This document shows, piece by piece, positions 26,056 to 34,887 of a stretch of 64,000 bases of DNA. The position numbers were made by a program, and so were the translations under genes. Under the pieces are notes generated by a model, which was given only the letters and a program-made list of their open reading frames with translations, had not been told where the DNA came from and did not search any database. Position 1 is the first letter of the stretch. Each line of letters opens with the position of its first letter. The stretch comes from Tyzzerella sp. (GTDB taxonomy: Bacteria; Bacillota; Clostridia; Lachnospirales; Lachnospiraceae): assembly GCA_017472665.1 (NCBI GenBank), contig JAFUOS010000001.1:168319-232318 (forward strand), in the 5' to 3' direction.

Positions 26056-26481
26056 ATGAAAGAAGGAATTTGCACAGGAATCGGGGTTGTAGGCGGTGTG
26101 ATTGCGACTGCATTCGGCGGATGGGATGAAGCACTTGTCACACTTATCATCTTCATGGTGATTGATTACTTATCAGGTTTACTTGTGGCGGGTGTATTCC
26201 ACAACAGCAAGAAAACGGAATCAGGCGCACTTGAAAGCAGGGCAGGATGGAAAGGGTTGTGCAGAAAGTGCGTGACACTTCTGTTCGTACTGATTGCATA
26301 CAGACTTGACCTTGCAATCGGTGTGAACTACATCAGGGACGCGGTCATCATTGGATTTATAGCAAATGAATTGATTAGTATTGTGGAAAATGCGGGATTG
26401 ATGGGAATTCCACTTCCAGCAGTCATCCAGAATGCGATTGATGTGCTGACAAAGAAATCCACAACGAAAGAAGGCGAATAA
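26056..26481 (+). CDS. Phage holin (toxin-secretion/lysis holin family)
   Basis: A 141-residue holin of the phage_holin_4 type. It has about three membrane segments: one near the N-terminus (IGVVGGVIATAFGG), one with LVTLIIFMVIDYLSGLLVAG, and one with CVTLLFVLIAYRLDLA. The family pattern DYLSGLL...K.ESGALESRAGWKGLCRK is clear. It permeabilises the membrane at lysis time so that the endolysin reaches the wall. It starts after TAAGGAGGATATGAC and is followed 2 bp later by the endolysin gene. Confidence 0.92.
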   Translation: MKEGICTGIGVVGGVIATAFGGWDEALVTLIIFMVIDYLSGLLVAGVFHNSKKTESGALESRAGWKGLCRKCVTLLFVLIAYRLDLAIGVNYIRDAVIIGFIANELISIVENAGLMGIPLPAVIQNAIDVLTKKSTTKEGE

Positions 26482-26483
26482 AT

Positions 26484-28016
26484 ATGAAACTGATTAAAAG
26501 CATTCTGACAAAGAATCCTTGCTACACAGCGGGGCGAAAAATCACAGTCAAAGGCTTGATGCTTCACAGCGTAGGCTGTCCGCAGCCGAAAGCATCCGTG
26601 TTCATCAACAGCTGGAACAAGGAATCATACGACAATGCGTGCGTGCATGGATTTATTGATGGAAACGATGGGACTGTGTATCAGACGCTTCCATGGAACC
26701 ACAGGGGATGGCACTGCGGAAGCGGAAAGAAAGGCAGCGGAAACAACACACATATCGGAATCGAAATGTGCGAACCTTCCTGCATCAGATATACAGGCGG
26801 GTCATCCTTTACATGTTCAAATGTAGCGGCAGCAAAGGCAACCGCGAAGAGAACCTACGAAGCAGCGGTGGAACTGTTCGCCATGCTGTGCAAGGAATAC
26901 GACTTGAATCCACTTGCTGACGGGGTAATCATCAGCCACAGGGAAGGACATGCGCGCGGCATCGCATCGAACCATGGCGACCCTGAACATCTGTGGAACG
27001 GTCTGGGTATGGGATACACTATGAACGGCTTCAGAAAAGCAGTCAAGGCGGCAATGGAGGAAGGCGAAAAAAATGAATCTGGTATTCAGGCGACATCCTT
27101 GAAAGACATGAAAGAAAGCGACGTGATTGCCAAAATAGGCGCACTGTTCACCGCCGACCAGAAAAACAGTGGCATCCTTGCTTCTGTTAGCATGGCGCAG
27201 TTCATCCTTGAATCCGGATACGGAAAGTCTGAACTTGCACAGAACGCAAACAACTGTTTCGGCATGAAGTGCAACCTGTCCGGAAACACTTGGAGCGGGT
27301 CAGAATGGGACGGAGAAAGCAAGTACACAAAGAAGACGCAAGAATGGGACGGTCAGAAGTACGTGACAATCACGGCGGACTTCAGAAAGTATCCGAACAT
27401 CGAAAAGTCCATCGCAGACCATTCTGCATACTTGCTGAATGCCATGAACGGAAGCAAGAAGAGATACGAAGGTTTGAAAGGATGCACAGATTACAAGAAG
27501 GCTGTTCAGATCATCAAGGACGGCGGATACGCAACTTCACCGACATACGTCGAAAACATCTGCAACATCATCAGCAAGTGGAATCTTGTGAAATATGATG
27601 TTGCTGAAGACAAAAAAGAAGAAGCTGCATCCGGTGTGATGTATCGAGTGCAAGCGGGTGCGTATTCTGTGAAAGCGAATGCAGACAAGCAGCTTGCGAA
27701 ACTGAAGGCAGCAGGCTTCGACACATACATGGTGAAAGCTGGCGGTATGTACAAGATTCAGGTCGGCGCATACAGCAAGAAAGCAAATGCTGAAGCTATG
27801 GTGAAGAAAGTGAAGGCAGCAGGTTTCGATGCGTTCATCACAACGCAGAAGGGCGAAGCTGTCGCAACTGCGGAAACAAAGAAAACAGTTCAGGAAATCG
27901 CAAAAGAAGTCATCGCTGGAAAGTGGGGGAACGGCGAAGATAGAAAGAAACGTCTGACAGCTGCCGGATACAACTACGATGCGGTACAGGCGAAAGTCAA
28001 TGCGATGCTGAAGTAA
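26484..28016 (+). CDS. Endolysin: amidase + glucosaminidase + SPOR + CW_7
   Basis: A 510-residue modular endolysin. Residues about 20-180 are an N-acetylmuramoyl-L-alanine amidase (Amidase_2/PGRP) with zinc-binding type His residues in LMLHSVG and WHCGSG and a later SHREGHARGIASNHGDPEHLW. Residues about 210-370 are a glucosaminidase domain (VSMAQFILESGYGKSELAQN, NCFGMKCNLSG). Two SPOR-like repeats follow (YRVQAGAYSVKANADKQLAK and YKIQVGAYSKKANAEAMVKK, about 385-460). The last 45 residues are a Cpl-7/CW_7 repeat (EVIAGKWGNGEDRKKRLTAA). Two catalytic and two wall-binding module types in one lysin is notable. No signal peptide, so release depends on the holin. Confidence 0.93.
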   Translation: MKLIKSILTKNPCYTAGRKITVKGLMLHSVGCPQPKASVFINSWNKESYDNACVHGFIDGNDGTVYQTLPWNHRGWHCGSGKKGSGNNTHIGIEMCEPSCIRYTGGSSFTCSNVAAAKATAKRTYEAAVELFAMLCKEYDLNPLADGVIISHREGHARGIASNHGDPEHLWNGLGMGYTMNGFRKAVKAAMEEGEKNESGIQATSLKDMKESDVIAKIGALFTADQKNSGILASVSMAQFILESGYGKSELAQNANNCFGMKCNLSGNTWSGSEWDGESKYTKKTQEWDGQKYVTITADFRKYPNIEKSIADHSAYLLNAMNGSKKRYEGLKGCTDYKKAVQIIKDGGYATSPTYVENICNIISKWNLVKYDVAEDKKEEAASGVMYRVQAGAYSVKANADKQLAKLKAAGFDTYMVKAGGMYKIQVGAYSKKANAEAMVKKVKAAGFDAFITTQKGEAVATAETKKTVQEIAKEVIAGKWGNGEDRKKRLTAAGYNYDAVQAKVNAMLK

Positions 28017-28029
28017 GGAGGAAACACAC

Positions 28030-28578
28030 ATGTTCTATATGGGAAAAGAATTCAACAAAGAGGAAAACAAGGAATACAAGACACTGGAAGGCGGCTTGAA
28101 AGCAGCACAGAAGAACCAGATGAACCTGTACGATGAAAACGGTGAAATCGTCAGCGAGAACGTACCGAAGGTGCAGCTGACAGACAATGTTCCTGAAGGC
28201 GCGCTTCAGGAGAATTCCGACGGCACTGTGAACGTCTACAACGAAGCAGGCGAAAAGGTCGGAACTGCGACACCTGAAGAAGTGCAGGCTGCAATGGATG
28301 GAATCACTGAAGAGGACATCGCAGCAGCGGCAGCAGCTGCGCAGGTGGAAGAAGACGGTGTGACTGAAGTGAAGGGCAGAATCAAAAGAGTGTTCAACGG
28401 GAAACTTCGCGTCAGAAGAAGCGCGTCATGGGACAGCAAGGCTGCATGTGGTGTGACTGCGTTCGATGAAAAGAAAGTCGTTCGTCGCCATGTGGTAGAC
28501 GGCAAGCCACTTTTCGAAACAGTGGACGGGTATTTCATCAGCGGCAAAGCAGATCACGTCGAATTCATCGCTGAATAG
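28030..28578 (+). CDS. Phage protein with C-terminal SH3-like domain
   Basis: A 182-residue protein directly after the endolysin. Residues 1-110 are acidic, with an Ala-rich stretch (EEDIAAAAAAAQ) that looks like a linker. Residues about 115-182 resemble a bacterial SH3 wall-binding domain: GRIKRVFNGKLRVRRSASWD, then VTAFDEKKV and FETVDGYFISGKADHVEFI. There is no signal peptide. It may be a second wall-binding lysis accessory or a baseplate part. It starts after AAGGAGGAAACACAC and is the last phage gene. Confidence 0.7.
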   Translation: MFYMGKEFNKEENKEYKTLEGGLKAAQKNQMNLYDENGEIVSENVPKVQLTDNVPEGALQENSDGTVNVYNEAGEKVGTATPEEVQAAMDGITEEDIAAAAAAAQVEEDGVTEVKGRIKRVFNGKLRVRRSASWDSKAACGVTAFDEKKVVRRHVVDGKPLFETVDGYFISGKADHVEFIAE

Positions 28579-28639
28579 ACGGCACGGGAACACATGAAGA
28601 AATTCAGATAACTGACGCGTAACTGACAAACGGTCAAAA

Positions 28640-28659
28640 AAGCCTGTATTTTCAGGCTT
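28640..28659 (-). terminator. Hairpin with T-run on the minus strand at the prophage end
   Basis: AAGCCTG (28640-28646) and CAGGCTT (28653-28659) form a 7-bp stem. The preceding A-run becomes a T-run on the minus strand, so it would stop transcription entering the prophage from the right. Confidence 0.55.
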
Positions 28660-28692
28660 CGGAGTTACGCAAACGTTAATTATTGCAAAATC

Positions 28693-28727
28693 AAAGAACT
28701 TCCAAGATTACTTGGAAGTTCTTTTTT
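28693..28727 (+). terminator. Intrinsic terminator after the lysis genes, usable in both directions
   Basis: AAAGAACTTCCAAG (28693-28706) pairs with CTTGGAAGTTCTTT around ATTA and is followed by TTTTTT. The A-run at the 5' side also makes it plausible on the minus strand. Confidence 0.85.
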
Positions 28728-28738
28728 GTGCAAAAAAA

Positions 28739-28766
28739 TAGTAGGGCAAATATGATAAGCCCTACT
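28739..28766 (-). terminator. Terminator of the oadB-oadG-like pair
   Basis: On the minus strand TAGTAGGGC and GCCCTACTA form a 9-bp stem and are followed by a run of seven T. It lies 19 bp after the stop of the 40-aa gene. Confidence 0.85.
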
Positions 28767-28784
28767 ATAACTCATCGTATCTAT

Positions 28785-28907
28785 CTATTTCTTCTTGCCG
28801 ATTTTTGTCATAATCCACACAAAAATCATAATTACAACTAACGCAACGAAAATTCCGAGCATTCCTTTCCACATAATATCTAACGCTTGCAATACTGTTT
28901 CATTCAT
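28785..28907 (-). CDS. OadG-like small membrane subunit (40 aa)
   Basis: A 40-residue peptide that is easy to miss. The start is ATG at 28907 and the upstream minus-strand sequence carries GGAGGAAGG with good spacing. It has a short N-terminus, one hydrophobic segment (GIFVALVVIMIFVWIM) and a basic end (KIGKKK), the plan of decarboxylase gamma (OadG) subunits reduced to the membrane helix. It sits right after oadB on the same strand and is followed by a terminator. In such complexes gamma stabilises the beta Na+ channel. It is much shorter than classical OadG (about 80 residues). Confidence 0.8.
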   Translation of the reverse strand: MNETVLQALDIMWKGMLGIFVALVVIMIFVWIMTKIGKKK

Positions 28908-28925
28908 ATGATACCTTCCTCCTTC

Positions 28926-30074
28926 TTACAAATACTGAGATACAAGACTAATAATAAGTCCACCTGCCACTACAGAAGCAATCTGACCAGATACATTTGC
29001 TCCAGCCGAATGCATGATAAGGATGTTCGTAGGATCTTCGGCCAACGCAATTTTTTGAACCACACGAGAAGACATTGGGAATGCAGAGATACCTGCTCCA
29101 CCAATCATCGGATTGATTTTGTTTTTTCTAAACAAGTTCAATAATTTAGCAAGCAATACACCACCAATTGTATCCATCACGAATGCAAACAGACCAATTA
29201 CCATAATCATAATCGTTTCCCACTTAACAAAAGCTTCTGCTTTCATACTAAATGAAATTGTAATACCAAGTAATAATGTTACCAAGTTGGCCAGCTGATT
29301 CTGTGCGGTATCTGACATTGTTCCCAGAACGCCACATTCACGAATAAGATTACCAAACATCAAGAAACCTACAAGTGCAACAGACTGTGGTGCCACAAGA
29401 CCTACAATCATTGTTACTGCGATAGGGAATACAATGCGCATTGTCTTAGATACGGATTCTGGTTTGTATTCCATATGTATGCATCTTTCTTTTTTTGTCG
29501 TTACAAGTTTGATTGCCATTGGCTGTACAATAGGAACTAATGCCATGTAAGAATATGCAGCAACTGCAATAGGACCTACGTACTCAGATTTCAATACTTG
29601 AGATACAAGAATTGCTGTTGGACCATCAGCTGCACCGATTGTACCAATAGCTGCAGCATCTTTGATATCAAATCCTAAGAAAGCTGCAAGTAAAATGGCC
29701 GCGAAAATACCAAACTGTGCACCTGCACCAAACAGGAACATGGATGGTTGTGAAAGCAACGGACCAAAGTCAATCATTGCACCAATACCGATAAACAACA
29801 GAATCGGCATCGCTTCTGACGCTTCAATCCCTACATTAAATAACCATTCGATAATACCCCGGGCTTCAACTCCGCCTACCACTTGATTTAATACACCTGA
29901 CAATGGCAAGTTTACAAGAATTGCACCAAAGCCCATTGGAAGTAACAAGGATGGTTCGTACTCTTTCTTAATTGCAAGCCAGATTAAAATGATTCCGACT
30001 GCAAACATAACTAAGTTCTTCCATCCGCCTTCAGCTAAGAAAAGTGCTCTTACACCTTCTAATAAGTAATCCAT
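28926..30074 (-). CDS. oadB: Sodium-translocating decarboxylase, beta subunit
   Basis: A 382-residue OadB/MmdB-type membrane protein that couples decarboxylation of a biotin-bound carboxyl group to Na+ export. It has about nine to ten membrane segments. Conserved elements include LLFIGIGAMIDFGPLL near residue 95, the substrate/Na+ region GTIGAADGPTAILVSQVL near residue 140, and NPMIGGAGISAFPMSSRVVQ near residue 330, all with the polar residues typical of the family. The alpha/biotin subunits are not in the window. Minus strand, with the small gamma-like gene 18 bp downstream. Confidence 0.95.
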   Translation of the reverse strand: MDYLLEGVRALFLAEGGWKNLVMFAVGIILIWLAIKKEYEPSLLLPMGFGAILVNLPLSGVLNQVVGGVEARGIIEWLFNVGIEASEAMPILLFIGIGAMIDFGPLLSQPSMFLFGAGAQFGIFAAILLAAFLGFDIKDAAAIGTIGAADGPTAILVSQVLKSEYVGPIAVAAYSYMALVPIVQPMAIKLVTTKKERCIHMEYKPESVSKTMRIVFPIAVTMIVGLVAPQSVALVGFLMFGNLIRECGVLGTMSDTAQNQLANLVTLLLGITISFSMKAEAFVKWETIMIMVIGLFAFVMDTIGGVLLAKLLNLFRKNKINPMIGGAGISAFPMSSRVVQKIALAEDPTNILIMHSAGANVSGQIASVVAGGLIISLVSQYL

Positions 30075-30217
30075 ATGATTTCCTCCTAAATATTTACTAT
30101 TTCATGTAAATACTAACATAAATATTTCTCTAAAACCATAATCAAAATCATATCTTTGCCATACTTTAATTTGCTGTTCATTTCAGCCTCAGAAATTAGT
30201 TGGATTTTTGGTATTAT

Positions 30218-30245
30218 TTTACTTATTAAAATGGTATTATATAAT
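30218..30245 (+). promoter_or_regulatory. Candidate promoter of the glycerate kinase operon
   Basis: TTTACT at 30218-30223 and a perfect TATAAT at 30240-30245 are 16 bp apart, 22 bp before the glycerate kinase start. The intergenic region is otherwise AT-rich with no obvious operator. Confidence 0.45.
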
Positions 30246-30267
30246 TAGATAAAAGGAAAGGAGTAAA

Positions 30268-31413
30268 ATGATGAAAGTTGTAGTATCAATCGATTCATTA
30301 AAAGGCAGTTTGTCTTCTCTTGAAGCAGGAAATGCAATCAAGGAAGGGATTTTGAAAGCAATTCCAGAAGCAGAAGTTGTTGTACGTCCTCTTGCTGATG
30401 GCGGAGAAGGAACTGTGGAAGCACTTGCTCTTGGTATGGGCGGAAAATTGGAAGGTGTAGAAGTAACTGGACCTTTGGGGAGCAAAGTGGCTTGTACATA
30501 CGGGATTTTGGAAGAGAGCAAAACAGCAATTATGGAAATGTCTGGTGCAGCTGGTATCACTTTAGTTTCAGAAGCAGATAGGAATCCTCTTTACACAACA
30601 ACTTATGGTGTTGGCGAAGTGATGAAAGATGCTATCGGAAAAGGCTGTCGTCACTTTATTGTAGGAATTGGCGGAAGTGCAACGAATGACGGCGGTATTG
30701 GTATGCTTCAGGCACTTGGATTCGGTATGCTTGATAAGGACGGCAATCAGGTACCATTTGGAGCAAGAGGCTTAAAAGAAATTGTGACGATCACAGATGA
30801 AAATGTAATTCCAGAGTTGAAAGAATGCAGTTTCCGTGTGGCTTGTGATGTAACAAATCCTTTGTGCGGAGAAGCTGGTGCCAGTGCAGTTTATGGACCT
30901 CAGAAAGGTGCAACACCTGAGATGGTAAAAGATATGGATCAGTGGCTTGGGGCTTACGCAAAGCTCACTGCTGAAAAATATGAAAAAGCAAACGCGGAGC
31001 ATCCGGGCACGGGAGCGGCAGGAGGTATGGGATTTGCATTCCTTGCATACACAAATGCAGTATTAGAATCCGGAATTAAGATTATTCTGGAAGAAACCAA
31101 ATTAGAAGAGTATGTAAAAGATGCTGATATTGTAGTAACCGGCGAAGGAAGACTGGATGGTCAGACCGTATACGGAAAAGCTCCTATTGGAGTTGCGAAA
31201 ATTGCGAAAAAGTTTGACAAACCAGTATTGGCATTTTCCGGTGCGGTTACAAAAGATGCGGTGGCTTGTAATGAACATGGTATTGATGCTTTTTTCCCAA
31301 TCCTTCGCGGAGTACAGACTCTTCAGGAAGCGATGGTTACGGAAAATGCAAGATACAACATGATTTCAACAGTAGAACAAGTATTTCGATTGATTAACAT
31401 AAAAGGAGTTTAA
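30268..31413 (+). CDS. glxK: Glycerate kinase
   Basis: A 381-residue type 2 glycerate kinase (GlxK/GarK family). It phosphorylates D-glycerate to a phosphoglycerate that enters glycolysis. Family motifs are VVSIDSLKGSLSSLEAG at the N-terminus, VRPLADGGEGTVEAL near residue 45, GIGGSATNDGGIGMLQALG near residue 135 (phosphate binding) and TGEGRLDGQTVYGKAP near residue 292. Length is as usual. Start ATG 30268 follows AAAGGAAAGGAG; ATG 30271 is an alternative. It is followed 3 bp later by a GntP-type permease, which likely imports its substrate. Confidence 0.95.
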   Translation: MMKVVVSIDSLKGSLSSLEAGNAIKEGILKAIPEAEVVVRPLADGGEGTVEALALGMGGKLEGVEVTGPLGSKVACTYGILEESKTAIMEMSGAAGITLVSEADRNPLYTTTYGVGEVMKDAIGKGCRHFIVGIGGSATNDGGIGMLQALGFGMLDKDGNQVPFGARGLKEIVTITDENVIPELKECSFRVACDVTNPLCGEAGASAVYGPQKGATPEMVKDMDQWLGAYAKLTAEKYEKANAEHPGTGAAGGMGFAFLAYTNAVLESGIKIILEETKLEEYVKDADIVVTGEGRLDGQTVYGKAPIGVAKIAKKFDKPVLAFSGAVTKDAVACNEHGIDAFFPILRGVQTLQEAMVTENARYNMISTVEQVFRLINIKGV

Positions 31414-31416
31414 GAT

Positions 31417-32673
31417 ATGACTTATGAATTTACAACACTCGGTGCGATTGTCGGTCTGGTAATTGCCATCGTTTTAATTATTAAAAAAGTACAGCCCGCA
31501 TACAGCCTTATCATCGGAGCTTTAATCGGTGGTATCGTTGGCGGCGGTGGTCTGGTTACAACGGTAGATACAATGGTAAGCGGTGCGCAAAGCATGATGT
31601 CTTCCGTGCTTCGTATTATGACTTCTGGTGTTCTTGCCGGTGCACTGATTAAGACGGGTTCAGCAGAAAAGATTGCAGAAACCATCATTGAAAAGCTTGG
31701 CGAAAAAAAGGCAATTATCGCAATTGCCATCGCTACAATGATTATCTGTGCAGTAGGTGTATTTATTGATATCTCTGTAATCACAGTGGCTCCAATTGCA
31801 ATCGCAATCGGAAGAAAAGCCGGATTATCCAAGAGTAGTATTCTTCTTGCTATGATTGGTGGAGGAAAAGCTGGTAACATCATTTCTCCAAACCCGAATA
31901 CGATCGCTGCATCCGAAGCATTTGGTGTAGATTTAACAGCATTGATGATGAAAAATATCATTCCTGCAATTGCAGCACTTATTGTAACAGTGATTCTTGC
32001 ATCTATACTTTCTAAGAAAGCAAATGATGTTATCGAGACAGCAGAGAAAAGCGAGGAAGACAAGAATGTTTTACCAAGTTTCCTTGCGGCTTTCAGTGGC
32101 CCGGCAGTGGTTATCATTTTATTGGCGCTTCGTCCAATCGCAGGTATCAGCATTGACCCATTAATTGCACTTCCTGTAGGTGGGCTTGTATGTGTACTTG
32201 TTACAGGCAATGCAAAATCTACCATCTCGATTGCAGAGTTTGGTTTAAACAAAGTTATCGGTGTGTCTATCCTCTTAATCGGTACAGGTACAATCGCTGG
32301 AATTATCAAGGCATCTGCCCTTCAGTATGATGTCATCAAAATTATCGAAGCAATGAACATGCCTGCATTTGTTCTTGCACCAATTTCTGGTATTTTAATG
32401 GCGGCAGCATCGGCTTCCACAACAGCAGGTACAACGATTGCTTCTCAAACCTTTGGTTCTATCTTATTAGAACAGGGCGTACCAGCATTATCGGCAGGAG
32501 CAATGGTTCATGCAGGAGCTACGGTCCTTGACTCCCTTCCACATGGTTCTTTCTTCCATGCAACAGGTGGTTCTGTAAATATGAGTATTAGTGACAGAAT
32601 GAAATTAATTCCATTCGAAGCAATTATTGGTTTGACAAGTACAATTGTTGCAATTATTTGTTATTTGATATAA
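31417..32673 (+). CDS. GntP-family permease (gluconate/glycerate type)
   Basis: A 418-residue integral membrane permease of the GntP/ion transporter superfamily, with about 11-12 membrane segments. Typical stretches are AYSLIIGALIGGIVGGGGLV, MTSGVLAGALIKTGSAEKIA, MIGGGKAGNIISPNPNTIAA and AAASASTTAGTTIASQ, plus the late AMVHAGATVLDSLPHGSFFH block. The family moves gluconate and related sugar acids with protons. The tight link to glycerate kinase (3 bp) suggests glycerate as the substrate here; that is inference. Confidence 0.92.
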   Translation: MTYEFTTLGAIVGLVIAIVLIIKKVQPAYSLIIGALIGGIVGGGGLVTTVDTMVSGAQSMMSSVLRIMTSGVLAGALIKTGSAEKIAETIIEKLGEKKAIIAIAIATMIICAVGVFIDISVITVAPIAIAIGRKAGLSKSSILLAMIGGGKAGNIISPNPNTIAASEAFGVDLTALMMKNIIPAIAALIVTVILASILSKKANDVIETAEKSEEDKNVLPSFLAAFSGPAVVIILLALRPIAGISIDPLIALPVGGLVCVLVTGNAKSTISIAEFGLNKVIGVSILLIGTGTIAGIIKASALQYDVIKIIEAMNMPAFVLAPISGILMAAASASTTAGTTIASQTFGSILLEQGVPALSAGAMVHAGATVLDSLPHGSFFHATGGSVNMSISDRMKLIPFEAIIGLTSTIVAIICYLI

Positions 32674-32727
32674 AATGCACTTTTGGAAAGAAATAGTACG
32701 AAAAGAAAACAAGAGAGGAATGAGTAA

Positions 32728-33573
32728 ATGAAAAAAATATGGATTACAGGTGCAGAAGGCCATATTGGCTCAGCCCTAATCGATTTACTAGACTGCATGG
32801 AATATCACATTCTGGCAACCGATATCAACGAAGTAGATATCACAGACTTAGAAGAAGTTCAGCAATACATGCGCGTAAACCGTCCAGACGTTGTCATCAA
32901 CTGCGCAAGTCTCACAGATGTAGAATACTGTGCAACACACCGAGATGAGGCATATAAAGTAAATGCCATCGGTGTAAGAAATATTGCATTAGCAGCAAAT
33001 GAGGTTCGTGCGAAAGTGATTCAGATGTCGACAGATGATGTGTTTGATCTGGAATCTGACGTTCCTTATAACGAATTTGATGCAACCCATCCAAAGACGA
33101 TTTATGGAAAATCAAAAGAGGCCGGAGAAAAGTTCCTGACCCAGCTTTTGAATCGCTTTGTCATTATCCGAAGTTCCTGGATTTATGGAATTGGCAGAGA
33201 TTTCGTAGATGATGTATTAGGAAATGTTGGAAAATTAGATGTGATGAAAGTTCCAAATAATCGCTATGCAGTACCGACAAGTGCCAAAGAATTGGCAAAA
33301 GTGATTGCATATTTTATCGACAATGATGCCTTTGGATTGTACCATGTGGTTTGTCAGGGAAGTTGCAGCAGATATGAGTTTGCAAAAGCGATTCTGGAAT
33401 ACGCAGGCAAAGCAGGCCAAATGGAAATACATCCTATTTTATCGAAAGATGACTTGCGTCCAGCCTATTCCGTTTTGGATAATATGATGATGCGATTGAC
33501 TGGTATGGAAGAGCCGAAAGAATGGAAAGCGGCATTGAAAGAATACTTGGATGAAACAGGAGGACAAGAATAA
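32728..33573 (+). CDS. NAD(P)-dependent SDR, RmlD/dTDP-4-dehydrorhamnose reductase-like
   Basis: A 281-residue extended SDR of the RmlD type. The N-terminal Rossmann motif is ITGAEGHIGSALIDLL, the next strand has PDVVINCASLTDVEYCAT, and the active site has STDDVF with YGKSKEAGE (Tyr-x-x-x-Lys). FVIIRSSWIYG and YHVVCQGSCSRYEFAKAIL follow as in RmlD. Classical RmlD makes dTDP-L-rhamnose, but no rmlABC genes are near, so the substrate is uncertain. Its stop overlaps the start of the next gene by one base, so the two are coupled. Confidence 0.85.
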   Translation: MKKIWITGAEGHIGSALIDLLDCMEYHILATDINEVDITDLEEVQQYMRVNRPDVVINCASLTDVEYCATHRDEAYKVNAIGVRNIALAANEVRAKVIQMSTDDVFDLESDVPYNEFDATHPKTIYGKSKEAGEKFLTQLLNRFVIIRSSWIYGIGRDFVDDVLGNVGKLDVMKVPNNRYAVPTSAKELAKVIAYFIDNDAFGLYHVVCQGSCSRYEFAKAILEYAGKAGQMEIHPILSKDDLRPAYSVLDNMMMRLTGMEEPKEWKAALKEYLDETGGQE

Positions 33574-34847
33574 TGGCGGAAAATAAGAAAAAGAAAACAA
33601 TGGGTCTGTCTACCAAAATATTTATAGCGTTATTGGCAGGCGCATTGCTTGGTGTCGGAATTCACTATTTTCTACCGGAAGGATACGTGAGAGATACAAT
33701 TATTATTGAAGGTGTGTTCTATGTAGTAGGACAAGGCTTCATTCGTTTAATGCAGATGTTGGTAGTTCCGCTGGTATTCTGCTCTTTAGTTTGTGGAAGT
33801 ATGGCAATCGGTGACACGAAGACCCTTGGTAAAGTAGGGATTAAAACAGTTCTTTTTTACCTGTTTACGACTGCTTTGGCTGTTATCATCGCATTAAGTG
33901 TTGCTTATTTAATCAATCCTGGAATTGGACTCGATATGGATGCAGTACAGACAACGGAGATTAGCACGACGGCAGAAAGTACCAGTATGGTAGATACGTT
34001 GCTGAACATCATCCCTAAGAATCCGATTGAATCTATGGCAACTGGAGATATGCTCCCGATTATTGTATTTTCTTTATTTGTTGGAATTATGCTGGCAAAG
34101 CTGGGAAGCAAGGCATCTACTGTAGCTAACTTCTTTAGCGAATTTAATGATGTTATGATGGAAATGACAATGGCAATTATGAAAATTGCGCCAATCGGTG
34201 TATTTTGCTTGATTGCCCGTACATTTGCAAATTTAGGATTTTCAGCATTTAAACCAATGATTAAATATATGGGAAGCGTAACTTTTGCATTGATTATCCA
34301 GTGTTTTGTGATTTATCAGATTTTACTGTTTGTTTTCACCAGATTAAATCCGATGAAATTCATCAAGAAATTTGCACCAGTTATGGGATTTGCATTTTCT
34401 ACAGCGACTTCCAATGCAACGATTCCAATGTCAATTGATACCTTACATAAGAAAATGGGTGTGTCAAAACAGATTTCATCTTTTACCATTCCATTAGGAG
34501 CTACGGTAAATATGGATGGAACATCTATTATGCAAGGTGTGGCGGTTGTCTTTATCGCTCAGGCGTATGGCATTGAACTGACACCTGCTAACTTGGCAAC
34601 GGTTGTAGTAACGGCTACATTGGCATCAATTGGTACAGCAGGGGTTCCAAGTGTTGGTTTGGTTACTTTGTCTATGGTACTTGCTTCTGTTGGTCTTCCG
34701 ATAGAAGGAATCGCGTTGATTATGGGTATTGACAGAATTCTGGATATGATGCGTACAGCAGTTAACATTACTGGTGATGCTGTTTGTACAACGATTGTTG
34801 CGCATCAGGAAAAAGTGTTGGATCGTGAAGTATTTAATAAGGAATAA
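33573..34847 (+). CDS. Dicarboxylate/amino acid:cation symporter (DAACS)
   Basis: A 424-residue GltP/DctA-type symporter. It has about eight membrane helices and two re-entrant loops. The family hallmarks are MLVVPLVFCSLVCG near residue 65, FAFSTATSNATIPMS (the Ser-rich HP1 loop) near residue 273, GATVNMDGTSIMQG (NMDGT motif) near residue 310, and GTAGVPSVGLVTLSMVL (HP2) near residue 353. It takes up C4-dicarboxylates or glutamate/aspartate with Na+ or H+. It overlaps the SDR gene by 1 bp. Its C-terminus (VNITGDAVCTTIVAH) contains the conserved D of TM8. Confidence 0.95.
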   Translation: MAENKKKKTMGLSTKIFIALLAGALLGVGIHYFLPEGYVRDTIIIEGVFYVVGQGFIRLMQMLVVPLVFCSLVCGSMAIGDTKTLGKVGIKTVLFYLFTTALAVIIALSVAYLINPGIGLDMDAVQTTEISTTAESTSMVDTLLNIIPKNPIESMATGDMLPIIVFSLFVGIMLAKLGSKASTVANFFSEFNDVMMEMTMAIMKIAPIGVFCLIARTFANLGFSAFKPMIKYMGSVTFALIIQCFVIYQILLFVFTRLNPMKFIKKFAPVMGFAFSTATSNATIPMSIDTLHKKMGVSKQISSFTIPLGATVNMDGTSIMQGVAVVFIAQAYGIELTPANLATVVVTATLASIGTAGVPSVGLVTLSMVLASVGLPIEGIALIMGIDRILDMMRTAVNITGDAVCTTIVAHQEKVLDREVFNKE

Positions 34848-34887
34848 TAATCATTGATTCACTTCATATTATTTGTGAGGTGATATC

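Larger units (their letters stand above)
1..28740 (+). mobile_element. Prophage, late half (siphovirus, HK97-type head), right part only
   Basis: All genes from the window start to position 28578 lie on the plus strand and follow the classical order of a temperate siphovirus: late regulator, HNH/terminase, portal, protease, capsid, connectors, tail tube, chaperones, tape measure, Dit, Tal, receptor-binding protein, holin, endolysin. Base composition is visibly richer in G+C than the host genes to the right. A DGR sits between the receptor-binding gene and the lysis genes. The right boundary must fall between the last phage gene (ends 28578) and the host oadG-like gene (from 28785), because that gap is followed at once by conserved host metabolism. 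No integrase or attachment duplicate is visible, so the left end is outside the window and the exact end is not determined. Confidence 0.92.

Noticed and set aside
1-28740. Plasmid or free phage genome in place of a prophage
   Set aside because: The phage genes run directly into conserved host metabolic genes with no replication or plasmid functions between them.
31422-32309. 295-codon minus-strand frame opposite the GntP permease
   Set aside because: The plus-strand frame is a clear permease with coupling to glycerate kinase; the other is its antisense shadow.
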